From positions 1-64,000 of the forward strand of contig CAJNDS010002687.1 of NCBI GenBank assembly GCA_905221605.1: DNA of 64,000 bases. The letters run 5' to 3'. The DNA comes from Symbiodinium natans (lineage: Eukaryota > Sar > Dinophyceae > Suessiales > Symbiodiniaceae). Positions 21,461 through 34,157 of this stretch are shown one piece after another. Numbering within the stretch: position 1 is the stretch's first letter; each line of letters begins with the position of its first letter. The translations under genes were made by a program, and so were the position numbers. The notes beneath the pieces were generated by a model. The model worked only from the letters and a program-made list of their open reading frames with translations. It had not been told where the DNA came from and made no database searches.

Positions 21461-24400
21461 TTAGCCGGTCTTCTTCTTCTTTTTCTTGTCACCATCTTCA
21501 TCCGATGCGAGGAGCTGGTTCAACGCCTGGCCCCGGCTGATTCGTGCAAGCCAACAAAGCCTGTCACGACCTTCACCTGGCACCTCAAACATGCTGGGGG
21601 CCTGTACTTTTTGGGATTGCTGAGTCACGATGTCCCGCAGCTCTTTCATGTCCGCCTAGCACTCAGCGGGGACACTCTCAGCGTCAAAATTTGGGGAAGC
21701 ATATTAAATTAAGCCATTGAGCTCAGCAATCACACACCTTGCCTTCATCCCCCGTTCAGTCTGCATCATGATCTCAGTGTCCTCTGCCTGAGGCGCGGGT
21801 TGCTCGCATCGGGGGCCCCTGTGGTAAGAAGTTGCTTCAGGCAGCTGCCAGTCCATTGATCTTCTCTTTGAACTCATCCAAGTCTTTCACCTGCCAGTGT
21901 CACTGATTGGGAGCCCTCGGCCATGAAACCTGAATTCACTTATCTTATCTTCTCACGAAGACATCTTCACCAACACGCGCGCCCGAACTTCCCTTTCAAG
22001 ATGCTCTTCACCAGCATCGCTCGACCTCGGTCAAGAGTCGCTCGGCGTGGTTAGCAGATACTCTCCTTACTATCCTCTAGCACTGAGCTTGTGGCTCCAT
22101 TGCGATGCAACGAGCGATTGGGAAGAATCCAGTGTTGTTCTCCTTTATCTGCTGCCTCTACAGAAGCAGCGCGTTCAAGGGGCCAGGGCTCTCAATTCCA
22201 CTCCATCCTCTGTTCAGGGCCCCGGCTTGACATAGCTCTCTGGGCCATTCAGCTCGGCAGGATCTGTCTCTTCCAGATACAACAGGAAGCGGGCATATGC
22301 CCACATGTAGTGATCCTGCAATGTCACATACTGCATCAACAATGTCAAAGTGTGCACAAATCTGCATCAACGCTGTTCTGTCTAACGAGCTGTGCGGAGA
22401 AAGCACCATTCGGAGCAGTCCTTCAATATGTGGTTCCTGCCAAACACACAGCCGTGAAACACGTCCAAGTCGCTGTGCAGATGGAGCATGAAGTGCACGG
22501 AAGCAAACAGGGTGGCAGGGCTCGAACTTCACCCTTTTGCGCTCCAGCTCAGACCTTCATTGCATCATCTCCATGCCCCATGAATGTTTCTGTTTGCAAG
22601 CTGGACTGTTCTGCAGCATCTGATCCCGTGCACCTAGATTGTTGCGCACTGGAACCATGCAACTGATCCGTGACCACCCGTGTCATCCAGGCACATCCCC
22701 AGCTTGCCGACCCCTCCCGGTTATGTCACAACCGTGCATAGCCAGGCCAGCGGCTTGCTGAGAGAGCAAATGAAGCAACTGGATTTCATCTTCTCCTGGC
22801 AAGCGTAAGCTTTGCATGTGCTACACGAGCAGCTTCTGCCAGCATTGGGGGCGAGAGGGTCCTCGATGCTCTTCTGTTCGTCTTTCAGGTCTGCAAAGGC
22901 ATCAATGATAATTCCTGCGGTAACAACATCAGAGCAACTCAACTTTGCAGCAGTGGGGGGGTTTGTCTCCAGCCTGAGATGATTGCCGCCATAATGAGAA
23001 TGATGACCTGCTTATCTGCACTGAGGCTTACGCAGAGCCACTGCGGCAGAAGCAAAGGCCAGAGTCCAAGGACTTGACCAGGTTGTAGACGTAGTCAAAC
23101 GTGAAGCGGGTGTAGGTGAGCTTTGGACTGCTCCATACCTTCAGACGGTCACAATTAATGTCGCACAGATCCATGTTGAGGTTCCCTTTTTGAAAGCTGG
23201 GGCGCTGGAGCACTGCGGAAGCCGTAATCGAAGTGGGCACGGAGGCACTCCATCCTACGAATGGACTGAGTACTTCCTTCCTGTGCAAGAGTAAGTCGGT
23301 GTGCTCAGGTCAGCACAGGGTGGAGCAACCAGAGGTATCCTGTGGCCGTGGGACGGAATGGGACAGCTCAATCATCTAGCGCAACATGACCCCAGATATC
23401 TGATGAGCAACTGGGTCCTTGTCGGCAAACCCATAGCCCTGACTGAAGAGCAGAAACCCTGCGCCTTTGCTCGAGAACTGCGATCATGGCATGTCATGGC
23501 ATGAGCTTGAGATCAAAACAGCTCTATGAGCCGAGGCTTCCGCCCACGGCAATGTACTGGATGCAGAAGCCCAGCACCATGGTGCCAGCGACTTGTTCCA
23601 CACCTTCAGAGTCAGTCTTGAGCCCCCTGTTGGCCTATTGGGCACGGCGTCTTACAAGCTAATACATGTATCAGGGGTCCTAAACCCTAAAGCCTCAACA
23701 TCCCTCAACCCTAAATCGGGGCCCTGGCTTTGTGTCATGGACTCAATGACCTTCGCCAAGATGGGGATGCGCATGCACAAGTCGATGGTGTTGACGGCGT
23801 TGAAGAGGAAGCTGACCTTGCCGCTCGGTTCTTGAATGCTGGTGTTCAACGAAGGGCCACCTGCATAACTTAGGTCGGCCAACACAAAGTCGCATGGACG
23901 TGGAAGTGAGAATGGAAGAACGGATCTCATGCTGTGAACGTGAGGCTCCTTGAAGTTCCGTGCATTGCTTCCACGATGTTCTGCATGCCGATCATGGGCA
24001 TGCCCCCACTCAAAACAAGCAAGGAGAATAGGACAGCACTATACCGAGTAGCTTTAGACAAATCTTTTTGCAAACGTTTCAACACCTTGCCGAAGCCATG
24101 GGCTCAAATCTGTGCTTGTGTGCGCAGGTGGTTCTGAAGAAAGAAACAGCGCATGAACTTTGCTTGCGCATTGCAGCGTCCCGTCCACCGTGCTCTCCTG
24201 GTTTGTTGCAGCACGGGTGGATATGGCAACGTTATGACTGCAGTGCCACGTTCAGGCCGGACAATCAACATGTCCTCGGTTTCCTTGAGATGATATCCTT
24301 TCCGTGCCTTCTCCACTGAGCAATCGGACACCGCAGTCGCAACGCCTATCTTGTGTTTTCCCAAGGTACAAGGCTCACACCGGCCCTTCTGATACCATGT

Positions 24401-25721
24401 TTCAAGCAAACAAGGCCACTTAACATGTACAAGTAGTGGCATCATGACGGTCATTGAAAGCTTGACAAGTCGACGTTGCTGCTGACTCCCCGTGACTCGG
24501 ATGTCGTTCAGCTATGTGCCACGCGAAAAGCCCCAAGAAAGAGAATGCCAGCAGGAACAACCTTGGCACACATTGGACACAAGCAAAGCTTCTCGAGCAT
24601 GCATGCAAAGCTCCAAGGGAGGCTCGTGTAGAGCAGCTGCCCATCGCTGCAGAAGAACTTGGCCTGAGGAGGCATGCTGTGAAACGTCTCATGAACGGAA
24701 TTCAACCCGGCAGTCCATCCATCACCAATCTGGCACCCTTGTGGTGAGCTCGAAGGAGCTTTTGAGCAAAGTTAAGGGCTTTTCAAAAGGCCAAAAACCT
24801 GTCAGTGCCTGCAGGCTGAGCCTGTAGAGTGGATTGTTCCTTGGAGAAACCGATGCGTTGCGACGCTGCAGAACTGACTTGCGTGGCAGAAATGCGAAGT
24901 TGCTCAGCATGGGGCAGCTGGCTCTGCAGCTGTGGGTTCTCATCACGCCACTTGTCCACCTGCAGCCAAATTCGCAAGCAATATGCACGCATCTGCATGC
25001 AACCCGGACATCTTGCCTCAGATTGCACTTGTAGACAGTGCTTGAAAGAAGCTTACTGACCACGAGTGTTCCTTCCCAGCCTTCGTCTCAATGATCCAGC
25101 CGCTGTAGGAAAGTACGTAGAACCCGAGCCACAACCTCCAAAAGGCACTACTGTAGCTCATCACCATGTCGGTTCATCTGACTATGATCCGGGCAAGGAG
25201 AGGCTGAAGTGGAGTCCGGCAAAGAACGTGAGAATGTACACCGACAGCTGATTCCTCAGATGCAGTGTACTTACTGTAGGTGAATAGAATGAAAGAGCGG
25301 AGGGCTGGTTGCACCGTAGTGGAACGGTGCTGCATTACAAGTACAGTGTTGCTCATTGATTCCGACATTCCCTTCAAACCAACAGTAGGGGCAAGAACCT
25401 GCCACTGCCGGATGCCTTGCAACATCTTGTAGCCCTTCTTGCCGAGGCACGGGTAGTGGATGTCTTGCTCGAGAATCGAGTGCTCAGAGTAGGAGCCTGC
25501 CAAGTCACAGAACTTCTAAGTCTGTTCGAAGCAAGATGCTTTGCGCCGACCCTGTAAACTTGAGCCAGGCGACTTGTGTACACGAAGACCAGGATACTGT
25601 TAATGATGGCGGTCGTCAGCATTGTGGAGTTGATGCAGACCCTCAGCTGCATTGCATGGGCGGGGCACTGCGATCTGTATGTGCCATCACGTGTTATTGA
25701 AGGAGATCCCGAGATCTGCAA
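21461..25721 (-). CDS. Inositol 1,4,5-trisphosphate receptor-like Ca2+ release channel, C-terminal half
   Basis: IP3 receptors are tetrameric Ca2+ channels of internal membranes. The exon ending at an acceptor at 22916 reads GIIIDAFADLKDEQKS, matching the sequence just after the last pore helix (family: GVIIDTFADLRSEKQ). It is followed by an exon with KSSCFICSL, the conserved CFIC zinc-site half. The exon starting at 22315 reads DHYMWAYARFLLYLEETDP then NGPESYV, matching the family's HNMWHY ... TGPESYV. The last exons are coiled coil (KDLDEFKEKINGL, KELRDIVTQQSQ), ending in a Lys-run tail with a stop at 21461. Upstream, hydrophobic exons at 23.65-23.93 kb (NAVNTIDLCMRIPILAKVI), about 24.5 kb and 25.6 kb (NSTMLTTAIINSILVFVYT) suit the membrane domain. 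YTRFTFDYVYNLV near 23.09 kb may begin the final helix. The ligand-binding N-terminus is not identified. Confidence 0.75.
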
Positions 25722-26510
25722 CTGCTAAGCCAGGCTGCGCGATGACTTCTCCGGCTCGATTGAATGGCCATGGCCTTGGGATGCTCAAACACTCAAGCTC
25801 CACTGATCTCAGGCACACGGTTCTTAAAATTCTTGAGATCTTGACTTTCCCAGGAGGTCGTACTGTTTTTGCACGAAGGAAATGTACCTGTGAACTCGGC
25901 CCTTGCCCCAAAGGCCACCAGAAACAAGCCGCTGGCAAACAGGCGCACTCCCCGTTCACCAAGTCTGCAAAGTCATCAATCTGTGCCTGCCGTGCGGAGA
26001 GCAAGGGGGTCATGGACGCAACCCTGACAGTGCGATTTCATGTAAGGCCTCGGGTGAGGTCCGCTTCACGTTCACAAGGCATTCCTCCTGCCTGGCTGGT
26101 CAAAGTGTGCCATCGGTCTATTGTTGGATCGTTCAGTCTTGCATGGTGGCCATGTTTCTCGTCAATGGAAACACCAGAGATAACGTCAGACTACTCGCGC
26201 GCATGGAACGTGGTCTCTTGCAAGCAGTATGCTAAGCAGGCTGCCACTTGTGCACAAGGGAGTGGTTCTTCAACACTCTGATTGCCTCATTCACGTGCCA
26301 AGGCTTCGTGGTTGCGGCAGCCTTTCTCGATTGTTCAACACGGAGTTCAAATATCCCAGACCTTCGGTACCATGAAATACACGCGTTGAAGTCTGGATCC
26401 ACGTACGATCTCGACCTTGTGCAGAGAGTTTCACTGCTAATGCATTGCAAGGCCAGCAACGAGCTACTGGGTACTAGCCAAACCTCTCACTGAAAGAGAC
26501 ACCAGAGACA

Positions 26511-28049
26511 TCAACACAAGACATCGTCCTCCGGCCCCTGGCCTGTCCGAAAAGGAAATGCAAGTACTTCTCTCCCAGCATCCTTTGTACCTTTTCCAGA
26601 AACCTTAGAAACAATGAAGGCCGGTAGCAAATTTATGTTGCTCAGCTCCACCCGTGCACAGCCTCTCAGGCCCCGGCCTGTCGAATATCTTGGTTTTCGC
26701 AGCGCCCCACTCCACTTTGCTATAGGCCTGAGATGAAGTGCTGGGATGCTGTGCTCTTGATGCCGTAAGGATTTTCGAACTCGAGAGCCCCGCTGGCATG
26801 TCAGCTGGAGGCTCAATTTTGACATCGCGGAACAACTGCGTCTTGGTCCTTGGCATCGCAGCCAATTTGCGCATGTATGAGCCCTACGACCACTGCAGCA
26901 TACTCATTGTTCACGTTTTTCTGCACGCTGAGCCCGCCACTCTGGCGCTGTGTGGACTGCCTGGCTAGATGCAGTCTCTGAGCCTACGACCGAAAAGCAT
27001 TGAGGCATGATGATGCCGACGAGGCGTAGTTGTGCCAAAGGACAGCGGAAGGACTGAATTACGGCTTCCTCAGGCTTCCGCATGGAAGAGTGAGTAGCAT
27101 AAACCACAAATCCTCAGGCAGTCCTGGTGGTACAAAGAGTCACCCCACATGTGCAGCAAGAGCTCTGCCATGCTCTGCCCTAGTTCACGGATCCTCATAC
27201 TGCTCCTCAAGCGTGTAGGTCAGGCAGGCCTGGTGAAAGTGCACTAGGCATCAATCACTCACCCGAATCTTGTGGTTCAATCAGATACCTTCTCCCGCTT
27301 TGGCCGAATGATCTTTTCGTCGGTTTCTTGGTCGTCTGCCTCAGCCTGCGAGCAACAGTCTCAACCGCTCGGTAAATTTCGAGGAGCATTCTGTGCCCAC
27401 GCTGCGTACGAAGGGCCTCATCATCTTCTTCGCTCACACCAACTTCAAACTGCGGATCAGCTGCCTGCCCAAACTGCTGCAATTTCGAGGTATCCGCACT
27501 TGAGATCACTTGAGCTGGGTCAGCAATCAACTCGTTTGATGCCTCTGAGCTTAGGTTCCAGTGTGTGATGACCTTCCAGCACAGCATTCTTGGTGCCAGC
27601 TCCTCAACAGAAACAATTGAAATAGCCCTGAAAAGAAACTCGTGGGAAAGAACAAGCCGACATGCAGTGTATGTGAGAGGGGCAGCACGCGTACACGCTG
27701 TTTTGCTCAAGATCGCTCATTGTTGGCGCACGGCCCGTACGGCGGCAAAGGAAAACTCCATCCTCAGGTAGTGTGCTGGCACAGGCGCATACATTTTGGA
27801 CAGGCTTCTCTGACACTCCACGTTTCGTACATGCAGCCGTTCAGCGTGAGCACGTGAACATCTGCGAGTAGCTCTCAGCTCTGTGAACATCTGCATATCA
27901 CAGCGAGTTGCTGTTCTACTTGCGCCGTTGATGCGAACGAGCTCCGCTTCAACCTCACCTCGGGCTTTGAAGAAACCTTCACTGTTGAAGAAACCTTCAC
28001 TGTTGAAGAATATCTCCGGTTTCACTGTGACACTTTCCAAGATGCACAA
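26511..28049 (-). CDS. Unrecognised coding exons
   Basis: Good exon candidates lie at about 27260-27530 (SEEDDEALRTQRGHRMLLEI then AVETVARRLRQT, helical and charged) and at 27870-28049 (ARGEVEAELVRINGA). A weaker one is at 26700-26870 (LFRDVKIEPPADMP). They follow upstream of the IP3R-like membrane exons on the same strand. They could be more of that protein, which is very long in known species, or a separate gene. No motif decides this. Confidence 0.4.
27971..28006. repeat. 18-bp perfect tandem duplication
   Basis: The unit agaaaccttcactgttga occurs twice without mismatch. In the minus-strand exon frame it duplicates six codons, giving the peptide FFNSEG twice, so the frame is preserved. 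Confidence 0.9.
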
Positions 28050-28301
28050 GCTACTGTAGCTGGGGACCGATCTTGATGAGTCTGGAAATTTAGTGCCTTG
28101 CTGACAGTACTTTTGATGGCACGTTGAGTGGTATTTCGGGACCTTGCGATGTTCGAAGCACGATTCGGAGCTCTAAGAAGAATGTGACATTGTCACCCCG
28201 CTATCCGTCCTTGTATTCCTGCAAACGTGAGCGTTTAAATTGAGCCCTTGTCTTTTCAAAATGTTGGCACACAACATCCATCTTCACAGGGCTTCTTATT
28301 C

Positions 28302-28324
28302 TACCGGTTTTCGGAAAGCCGGTA
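28302..28324. repeat. 23-bp imperfect palindrome
   Basis: Arms TACCGG and CCGGTA enclose ttttcggaaag, itself partly self-complementary, so the whole site can form a hairpin. It lies in non-coding sequence between two minus-strand gene regions. Confidence 0.7.
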
Positions 28325-29230
28325 TTCAGGCCTCACGGCCAAGGGCTTGAGATTGTCCAAATCAGGGCTTGGGGGTATCTGATTCCACTTGCGCCACTCT
28401 TCTGCAACTGGACCTTACAAGACCATACGACCCAAATCCAGCAACACCTTGTCGTTGCTTTTTACCCCCACACCTCGGGGTCACCCCTTACTGAACTGCA
28501 TAGCATTTACAACCTGGTGGCTGGGTTTTGCGAAGTGTGTTCATCCTTCTGTACCACGATGGTCAGTGTGTTGTGTCATTTCGGTATTCTACCCGCCTTT
28601 CTGAGGCTGAGATCATGTGTTATCCTGCTTTCCCGTTGCTACTGTACTTCCTGGTTTGTGTCGGGGAGTTGTGATCAGCGAGAATCCACAGGCTGGGTTC
28701 CTGCATGCTGCCGCTGTGTGTTTTTGGTAGTCGCAACGCAAGAGGCCTCCGAAGACAAGAAGGGGGCTGGGAGGCCTACAAATGAAAACGCTTTGAGGGC
28801 AATGAAATGACGCACGCCACCACCAAACCGCATTTGCAGTTAAAAAGGGCGGAAGCCGCCCTGGCCCTGACTCTGTGCCACAAGGACAGAGCCAAATCGC
28901 ACCAATGTCAGTGTCGTCGGAAACACATTTGTCTGAGTCTGTGTAACAGCTTCCAGCAAAGCTGCCTGCCAGAATCTGGACTTGTCGAAGGGACCCGGCC
29001 TGCAGGCAAGCTACGGAAGGGACCATTCGAACATGACCGCCAGTCATCGGCGGCTGAAACTGTTGAACATGTAACCATGCCCACGCTCGACTTCTTCGCC
29101 CTGCAAGGAACGCAAGAGCCGAGGAACCAAGGGTCGTGAGCGACACCCCCGACCCCGTGCTTGACCGGCATCGAGCACCAAAACCTTAACTCGTGAGTTG
29201 CTCTCCTCTGACACCACATGCAGGACAAAC
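28325..29230. other. No gene recognised
   Basis: A minus frame covers 28613-29146 and a plus frame 28807-29139. Neither shows a domain or decisive splice sites. Treated as spacer or long intron. Confidence 0.35.
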
Positions 29231-29239
29231 TTAAAACTC

Positions 29240-31517
29240 TCACAGGAAGTCAGTGAGCACCAAAACCTTGCAATCAGTTTGCAGGCCAGCCCCGGGCCAT
29301 CCCAATTCAGTCAACATCTGGAATATTTTGCAGCCCTTGCAGGCGTTCTGGGTGCCATCTGCAAGAAACCGTGCCATCGCAGCATGCCCAGAGATCCCGC
29401 AAGAACTGCAGCGGTGCTTCCCCATCTCCTCGCCCGCACTCTAAGAGGACCTGCACATGCTTCGGACTCTTATGATATCCTCAAATGGTCAAGTCAGCCT
29501 AACTCAGACTGACGCCGTTCAACTCTCAAGTCGCACCAAGAGCACCAAGGTGTGCTGAGTCTGCCACATGGGAGAAGATCAGCAAGTCGTACCTTGGATA
29601 AACAGCCAGCAAGCTGCTTCGGGAGGAGCCCTTTGCTTCGTGGCAACACGAAGCCTCCATGGAATGGCCCAAGTTGCTGCAGGTCAGCAGGCTGCAGGTG
29701 CCCATTCACGCCGTCGAAGAGAGACTTGGATACATCACCTTTTCAAAACTTGGAGCCAGGGCAAACTTTGAGGCAGAGATGGATTAAGAAAAGAACTTGC
29801 AAAACCAGAGCAGTCCATGCGGGCCCTCGGTTGTGCGACCGTGCGGGTGCGTGTCACTGATGTCTATGTTTTCTGAAAGTTGTTCGCTTGACCGAGGACC
29901 CCTGCTAGGCAATGCTAGGGACGCAGAATGATCAAGTGTCGCCATGCGCGATCTGGATCCTCACTGGATTTATGTCAAGCGCCACATGCTATCCTTAGAG
30001 CCAGCAGGCACTGGTGATACTCGATGTCTTCGCCGATCAGGTCAGACACCATGTCCACAATTGGCCGCCATGTCTCCACCCACTCCTCAGGAGACATTTT
30101 CACACACAGTGGGTAAAAGCCGCGCCTGTTCTTCGCTCTGCGCAACAAGCAAACGTGCATCTGGGCTTATAAGGTCATTCCTGGTGGCCCCGCAAAAGCA
30201 GCCTGTGCTCCTACCTTGCTGAAGATTCTACACATGATTCAGGGGGTTTTAGGGTTTAGCGTGACCAGGCCCAATGCATTCGAGCGTCGTAAACAGCGAG
30301 TCGGGCGCGCGTACCGCCTGCCAAGTCTCTGGCCACCTGGCAGACAAACAATGATCTTGTGATGCAAAGGGTAGGACAGGCAGGAACTCTTGCAGCAGTC
30401 CATGTCAACTCCATATGCCCGATGCACATTGTGCCAACAGATGTGGCCAAGTGTCCACAGCGGCGAACAGCTCGGCCGCAGGGCCCCCACCGAAAGCTGC
30501 CACGCGCAAAGGGCCGGCCTTATATGGAAAGTTGTGCATGTTTGGCGTTGCAGAATAAGGCCACCCGATCTTGCTCATGAAAAGGCCCGGTGGGCCCCCT
30601 ACCAGCTTTGTTCGTAGCTCGGGCGGCGCAAACTTGGTCAGGGCATTAAATGCCATCGTCGATCGCAGGGCAAACTTCTCTTTGGCATACCTCATTCAAC
30701 TCTGGCAAAGTGCAATCAGTCCCCCTAACCGCCTCACCCTTCCAATCGGTCACGGCATGCCCGGCACAGGACATTCTCGTCATGCCGTGAGCGTGGGCAC
30801 AGCGTCGTGAGATGTCATGGGGCTGCTCCTACACCACGCGTGCGTTAAATGAAAAGCACAGGTGCGGACCCCCACAATGCTTCGACGTCTGCGAAGTCGT
30901 CTGGCTCTTGTTGGCATCGCCGCATTTGGTCCTGGACTTCGCGTGCCTTTGCCAAGATTGAGGTGCCGGCTTCAGAACCGTTTGAGAAAGTCTTACAGGG
31001 ATTCACAGGGTAGTTGCAGTTCGGTTGCCTTCTGCGCACGGATTGCTGCAAGGGAAAGCTCGGAAGGTGTCGCAGCAGCTTTCACATCGTCGCCAACTTC
31101 GTGGCTTGACCTTGCGAGACCCACATCGAACACAAGATGATTGCATGATCCGATGCGGAATCTCTGCAAACGCGGGTGAGCACGTGCAATGACTGGCCTC
31201 TGGCAGAGGTGGTTGGCGAATCGCTCAGCCAGCCTGTGAAAAGTTGTATCTCCACCCGGCCAGGGCCAGAATCGAATGGCCTCTGCAGCGAAAAAGGCTG
31301 GACATTCCGCCCAGACGGGCTCGTTGTGACTGTGATGGCACGCAGCAGCTGTTGCGATGCAAAGCTCTTGAGTCACTTGAGTGTCAGGCAGACGCCAGAG
31401 TTGGATTTCTGGAACCAACAAGAGGCAGTCGCGACCACTGAGGCCCAAGAGCCTCAGCAGAAGGCAAAGATCTCGTGGCTGATTCGAGCTCGTCAATGTG
31501 CGAAGCTTCAGTTTCAC
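29240..31517 (-). CDS. Putative SAM-dependent methyltransferase, multi-exon
   Basis: The clearest exon, at 30695 to about 30440, reads AFNALTKFAPPELRTKL and MSKIGWPYSATPNMHNF and ends in LRVAAFGGGPAAELFA, a class I SAM-binding loop. After an intron (acceptor tctgccag) the next exon gives VARDLAGGTRARLAVYDARM and ends HWAW, the acidic second strand. Further down, 30120-29990 reads MSPEEWVETWRPIVDMVSD, and 29400-29240 reads ARFLADGTQNACKGCKIF. Upstream exons at 31.35-31.0 kb (FAAEAIRFWPWPGG) and 31.02-30.88 kb (AREVQDQMRRCQQEPDDF) probably belong to the same gene. The intron after HWAW carries a CTAAACCCTAAAACCC telomere-like stretch a few bases past its donor. Methyl acceptor unknown. Confidence 0.6.
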
Positions 31518-31680
31518 ACAGCTTCACCCAGCCTCCCCGCCGTGGTCAACTTGACGTGGATTTAGAAGTCCTGAGGCAAGGAACGGGCCAGGCAAATGCT
31601 TATGCCTAGGCTAGCGATTTTGCTCCTCAGCCAACTTACCCCTAACTTAGCTTTGACCATCTATTTGAATGCTGCTCGAA

Positions 31681-32398
31681 TCATTCGATGCTGTCTAGTG
31701 AAACGGTGTGTGACATCTGAGAGCTCGATGCAACTTCGCGTCGCTTGCGATGAGTCTTTCCGCTCTCGTGTGTCTGCCAGGACTCAGCAGGGCCAACCCA
31801 GGAGAGCTGGCAGATCGCACAGTGATGCGCCTCCATGTCCTCAAGCAGAGTGTGAGAGCAGTGGGCGGACAGCGGGTGTGCGTTGGGTCTGAGCTGGATT
31901 TCCAATCCCTGCCTCCATCCGGTTGACGACTTGGGGCAATCAGGCATGGCAAGCCAGCTGCTTGTGGCATGACAACGATTGCTCGCAAACAACATAGGCC
32001 ATCCTACGATATCATACAATCGTGCTGCAACTGCCTTCTGACACTGACACGGAGATCGTCTTTGCAGCTAAGGTTGGCTTGACTTCGCGATTTTGAATTA
32101 TTGCACACTTCTGAAAGCATGAGCGCAGCAACATGAGCACAGCATGCACAATTTCAGGGCACTGCCAGCTCAAAGCAGTTGTGGCCACAGCAGCAACTCC
32201 TGGATCATCCTTGCTAGGGTCTCGGTCTTGTGCTGCACGACCTTGCAATGGGCAAGGATGGCACGGACATATATGACAAATGGATGCCAACTTGTAGTGC
32301 CTCCTTACGTGCTCCCACTGGCTGTGTCCAGCCTGCTCTTGCTGCTTTGCGAAGTCATTGTCATCCTCGGAGAGCTCGAGCTCCTGCCAACAGCTCAT
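31681..32398 (-). CDS. U1/JAZ-type C2H2 zinc-finger protein
   Basis: An ATG at 32398 opens an acidic first exon (MSCWQELELSEDDNDF) that ends EH at a canonical GTAAGG donor. A phase-0 second exon after a tgcaag acceptor near 32246 reads VVQHKTETLARMIQELLL. A later exon at about 31860-31770 has HHCAICQLSWVGPAESW followed by QTHESGKTHRKRR. This is Cys-x2-Cys then His-x5-His with the GKxHxKR ending, the pattern of U1-like/JAZ zinc fingers that bind structured or spliced RNA. Exon 3 borders and the stop are not settled. Confidence 0.6.
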
Positions 32399-32743
32399 GA
32401 CGAGCGCATGCGATCAGATTTCTGTCTGTGCATCTTTCTGCCGCCACTCTTTCAAGTTCCGGAGCGTCCTCCAGCAACGACATGGCGAACTTCAATGCAG
32501 CAATTTCCGCTGCCCGCATCACCCTCAACCTGAGCAACTTCTAAGTGACCTTCGTGGTGCAGCTGTGAGTAGAGCACGTCGATCACTCGAACGTGGCGCG
32601 AGGCAGCTACAGGTCCATCCACGCATCAAAGAGCTCTTCATTGTCCTGCACCATGACATAAACGAGTCAGGATTACTTGAGAAGCCACTGAGCCATTCAT
32701 ATTTTGGAAAACCCCTGCTTTTCCATCACCGGGCTCCGGAAGG

Positions 32744-33011
32744 CTATGTATGCGGATCCTGGATCAGGCCACGAAAGGTGCCCTCGTCCGCTCTGAGGAT
32801 CCGCCATAGCATGTTGATGTCAGAACCTTGGGGCAGATCCCACAAGACAGAAGAGCAACTGTTTTGTAGCTGCTTGTTCAATGGAAACGGAAACCCTGAC
32901 CCAGTCCCGACTTGTCGTGGAGCGTGCAAGCATGTACCGGAAACAGTGCGAGGCAATGTTAGCAGGCTCAGCAAGCCCAGCAATCAAGTTTAGGCTGGGA
33001 GCAGATGCCAT
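32744..33011 (-). CDS. Unrecognised exon(s)
   Basis: Two overlapping minus frames look coding: NLIAGLAEPANIASHCFRYM at 32990-32830, and GSDINMLWRILRADEGTF then RGLIQDPH near 32840-32745. A frame change between them suggests an intron. No family is recognised. An ATG-started plus frame covers the same bases and cannot be excluded. Confidence 0.3.
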
Positions 33012-33433
33012 TCTCCATCAAGGTGGCCTGGTTCTCCTGGTTCGGTCCTTCCAAGAGTATGGCCCGCAATGCACGCGCCAAAGACGCCACGCTGTGAGAT
33101 CAGCCAGAAGCACGACGAGGCAAACAACGGACACGCATGGGAAATGCATGGACATGCCTTGAATCAGCTCTGCAGCTGTATCAAAGAGCTGCTGCACCAG
33201 CACCTGCAGAGGCAGAAACAACAGAACAAGAGAGCACGGAGACACAAAAAAAAAACGCCAGAATACAAGTTGTGTGTGGCTGCGCGGCACTTCAGAACCT
33301 ACGAGCACTCACTGTCACTAGTAGGGTCCTAGACTCGGTGAATTCTGCAGTCGCATCGGCTCGGCCCCCTGCGTACTGCTTCTCCCGACCATTCATGGTG
33401 GCCTGTTGTTGCAGTCTTGCGCATCTTACACGC

Positions 33434-33915
33434 ACGTAGACACACACACACACACACATGCATCCTGTCACTGTCACGACGGCAGACGGCAGGATACGGC
33501 AGGCCTCCTGCATGCTCTCCAGAATCATGTGGATCCTTGGCTACTAGCTATTGTCTATCTATATCTATCTATGTCTTGCTTCTCTTCTTTCTTTCCTTCT
33601 TTCTTTCTTGAGGCTTGAGGGCCGAAGCCTCCGCGCAGTCCGAGCGCCCCAGTGCGGGTTGCGGCAGTCAGAGGTGACATGGGTCGGAGAAGTTGTCATC
33701 ACCCCATAGCCCCCGCCTGGGTGTAGCCTTCTTTCTTTCTTTTGGTCTCTCTCCCCTTCTTCTTCTTTTCTCTTCTTCTTCTTCTATTTCTTTTTCTTCA
33801 TCTGCTGCTGGGCATGAAAGGGACCCCCCCCCCCCACTCGTCCGATCCAGTCTCGGCGTAGACCTTCCCCCGAGAAACGGGCGTGAATCCTCCCTCCCTC
33901 CCTCCCTCCCCGTCA
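33434..33915. repeat. (AC)n, (CTAT)n, CTT-rich, poly-C and (CTCC)n tracts
   Basis: A (CA)n microsatellite lies at about 33438-33458, CTAT/CTTT runs at about 33553-33610, a CTT-rich tract at 33728-33805, a C run at about 33823-33836 and a (CCCT)n run at about 33889-33910. Gene-like open frames here are low-complexity. Confidence 0.8.
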
Positions 33916-34157
33916 CTCTCACATCACGTTACACTATGTCTCGTGTGCACGTTGGCTGTGGTTGGCTTGGTGCCCGTCATTCGCGATATCCATTGCACAA
34001 TGTTCGTCGGCCTCAGCGAAGTTTCGATGAAGCGCTGCAATCGGAATTTCGCTGCGCAACTCAGCTGTCACAGAGCGACCAGGTGCTGTGCTGCTCATTC
34101 TTCTTCTCCAGCTCTTGTTCATGCCGTCGACCTTGTACCTAGTAAATCGCTACGTTG

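Noticed and set aside
25652-26281. 209-residue plus-strand open frame
   Set aside because: Lies antisense to membrane-type exons of the IP3R-like gene; no domain.
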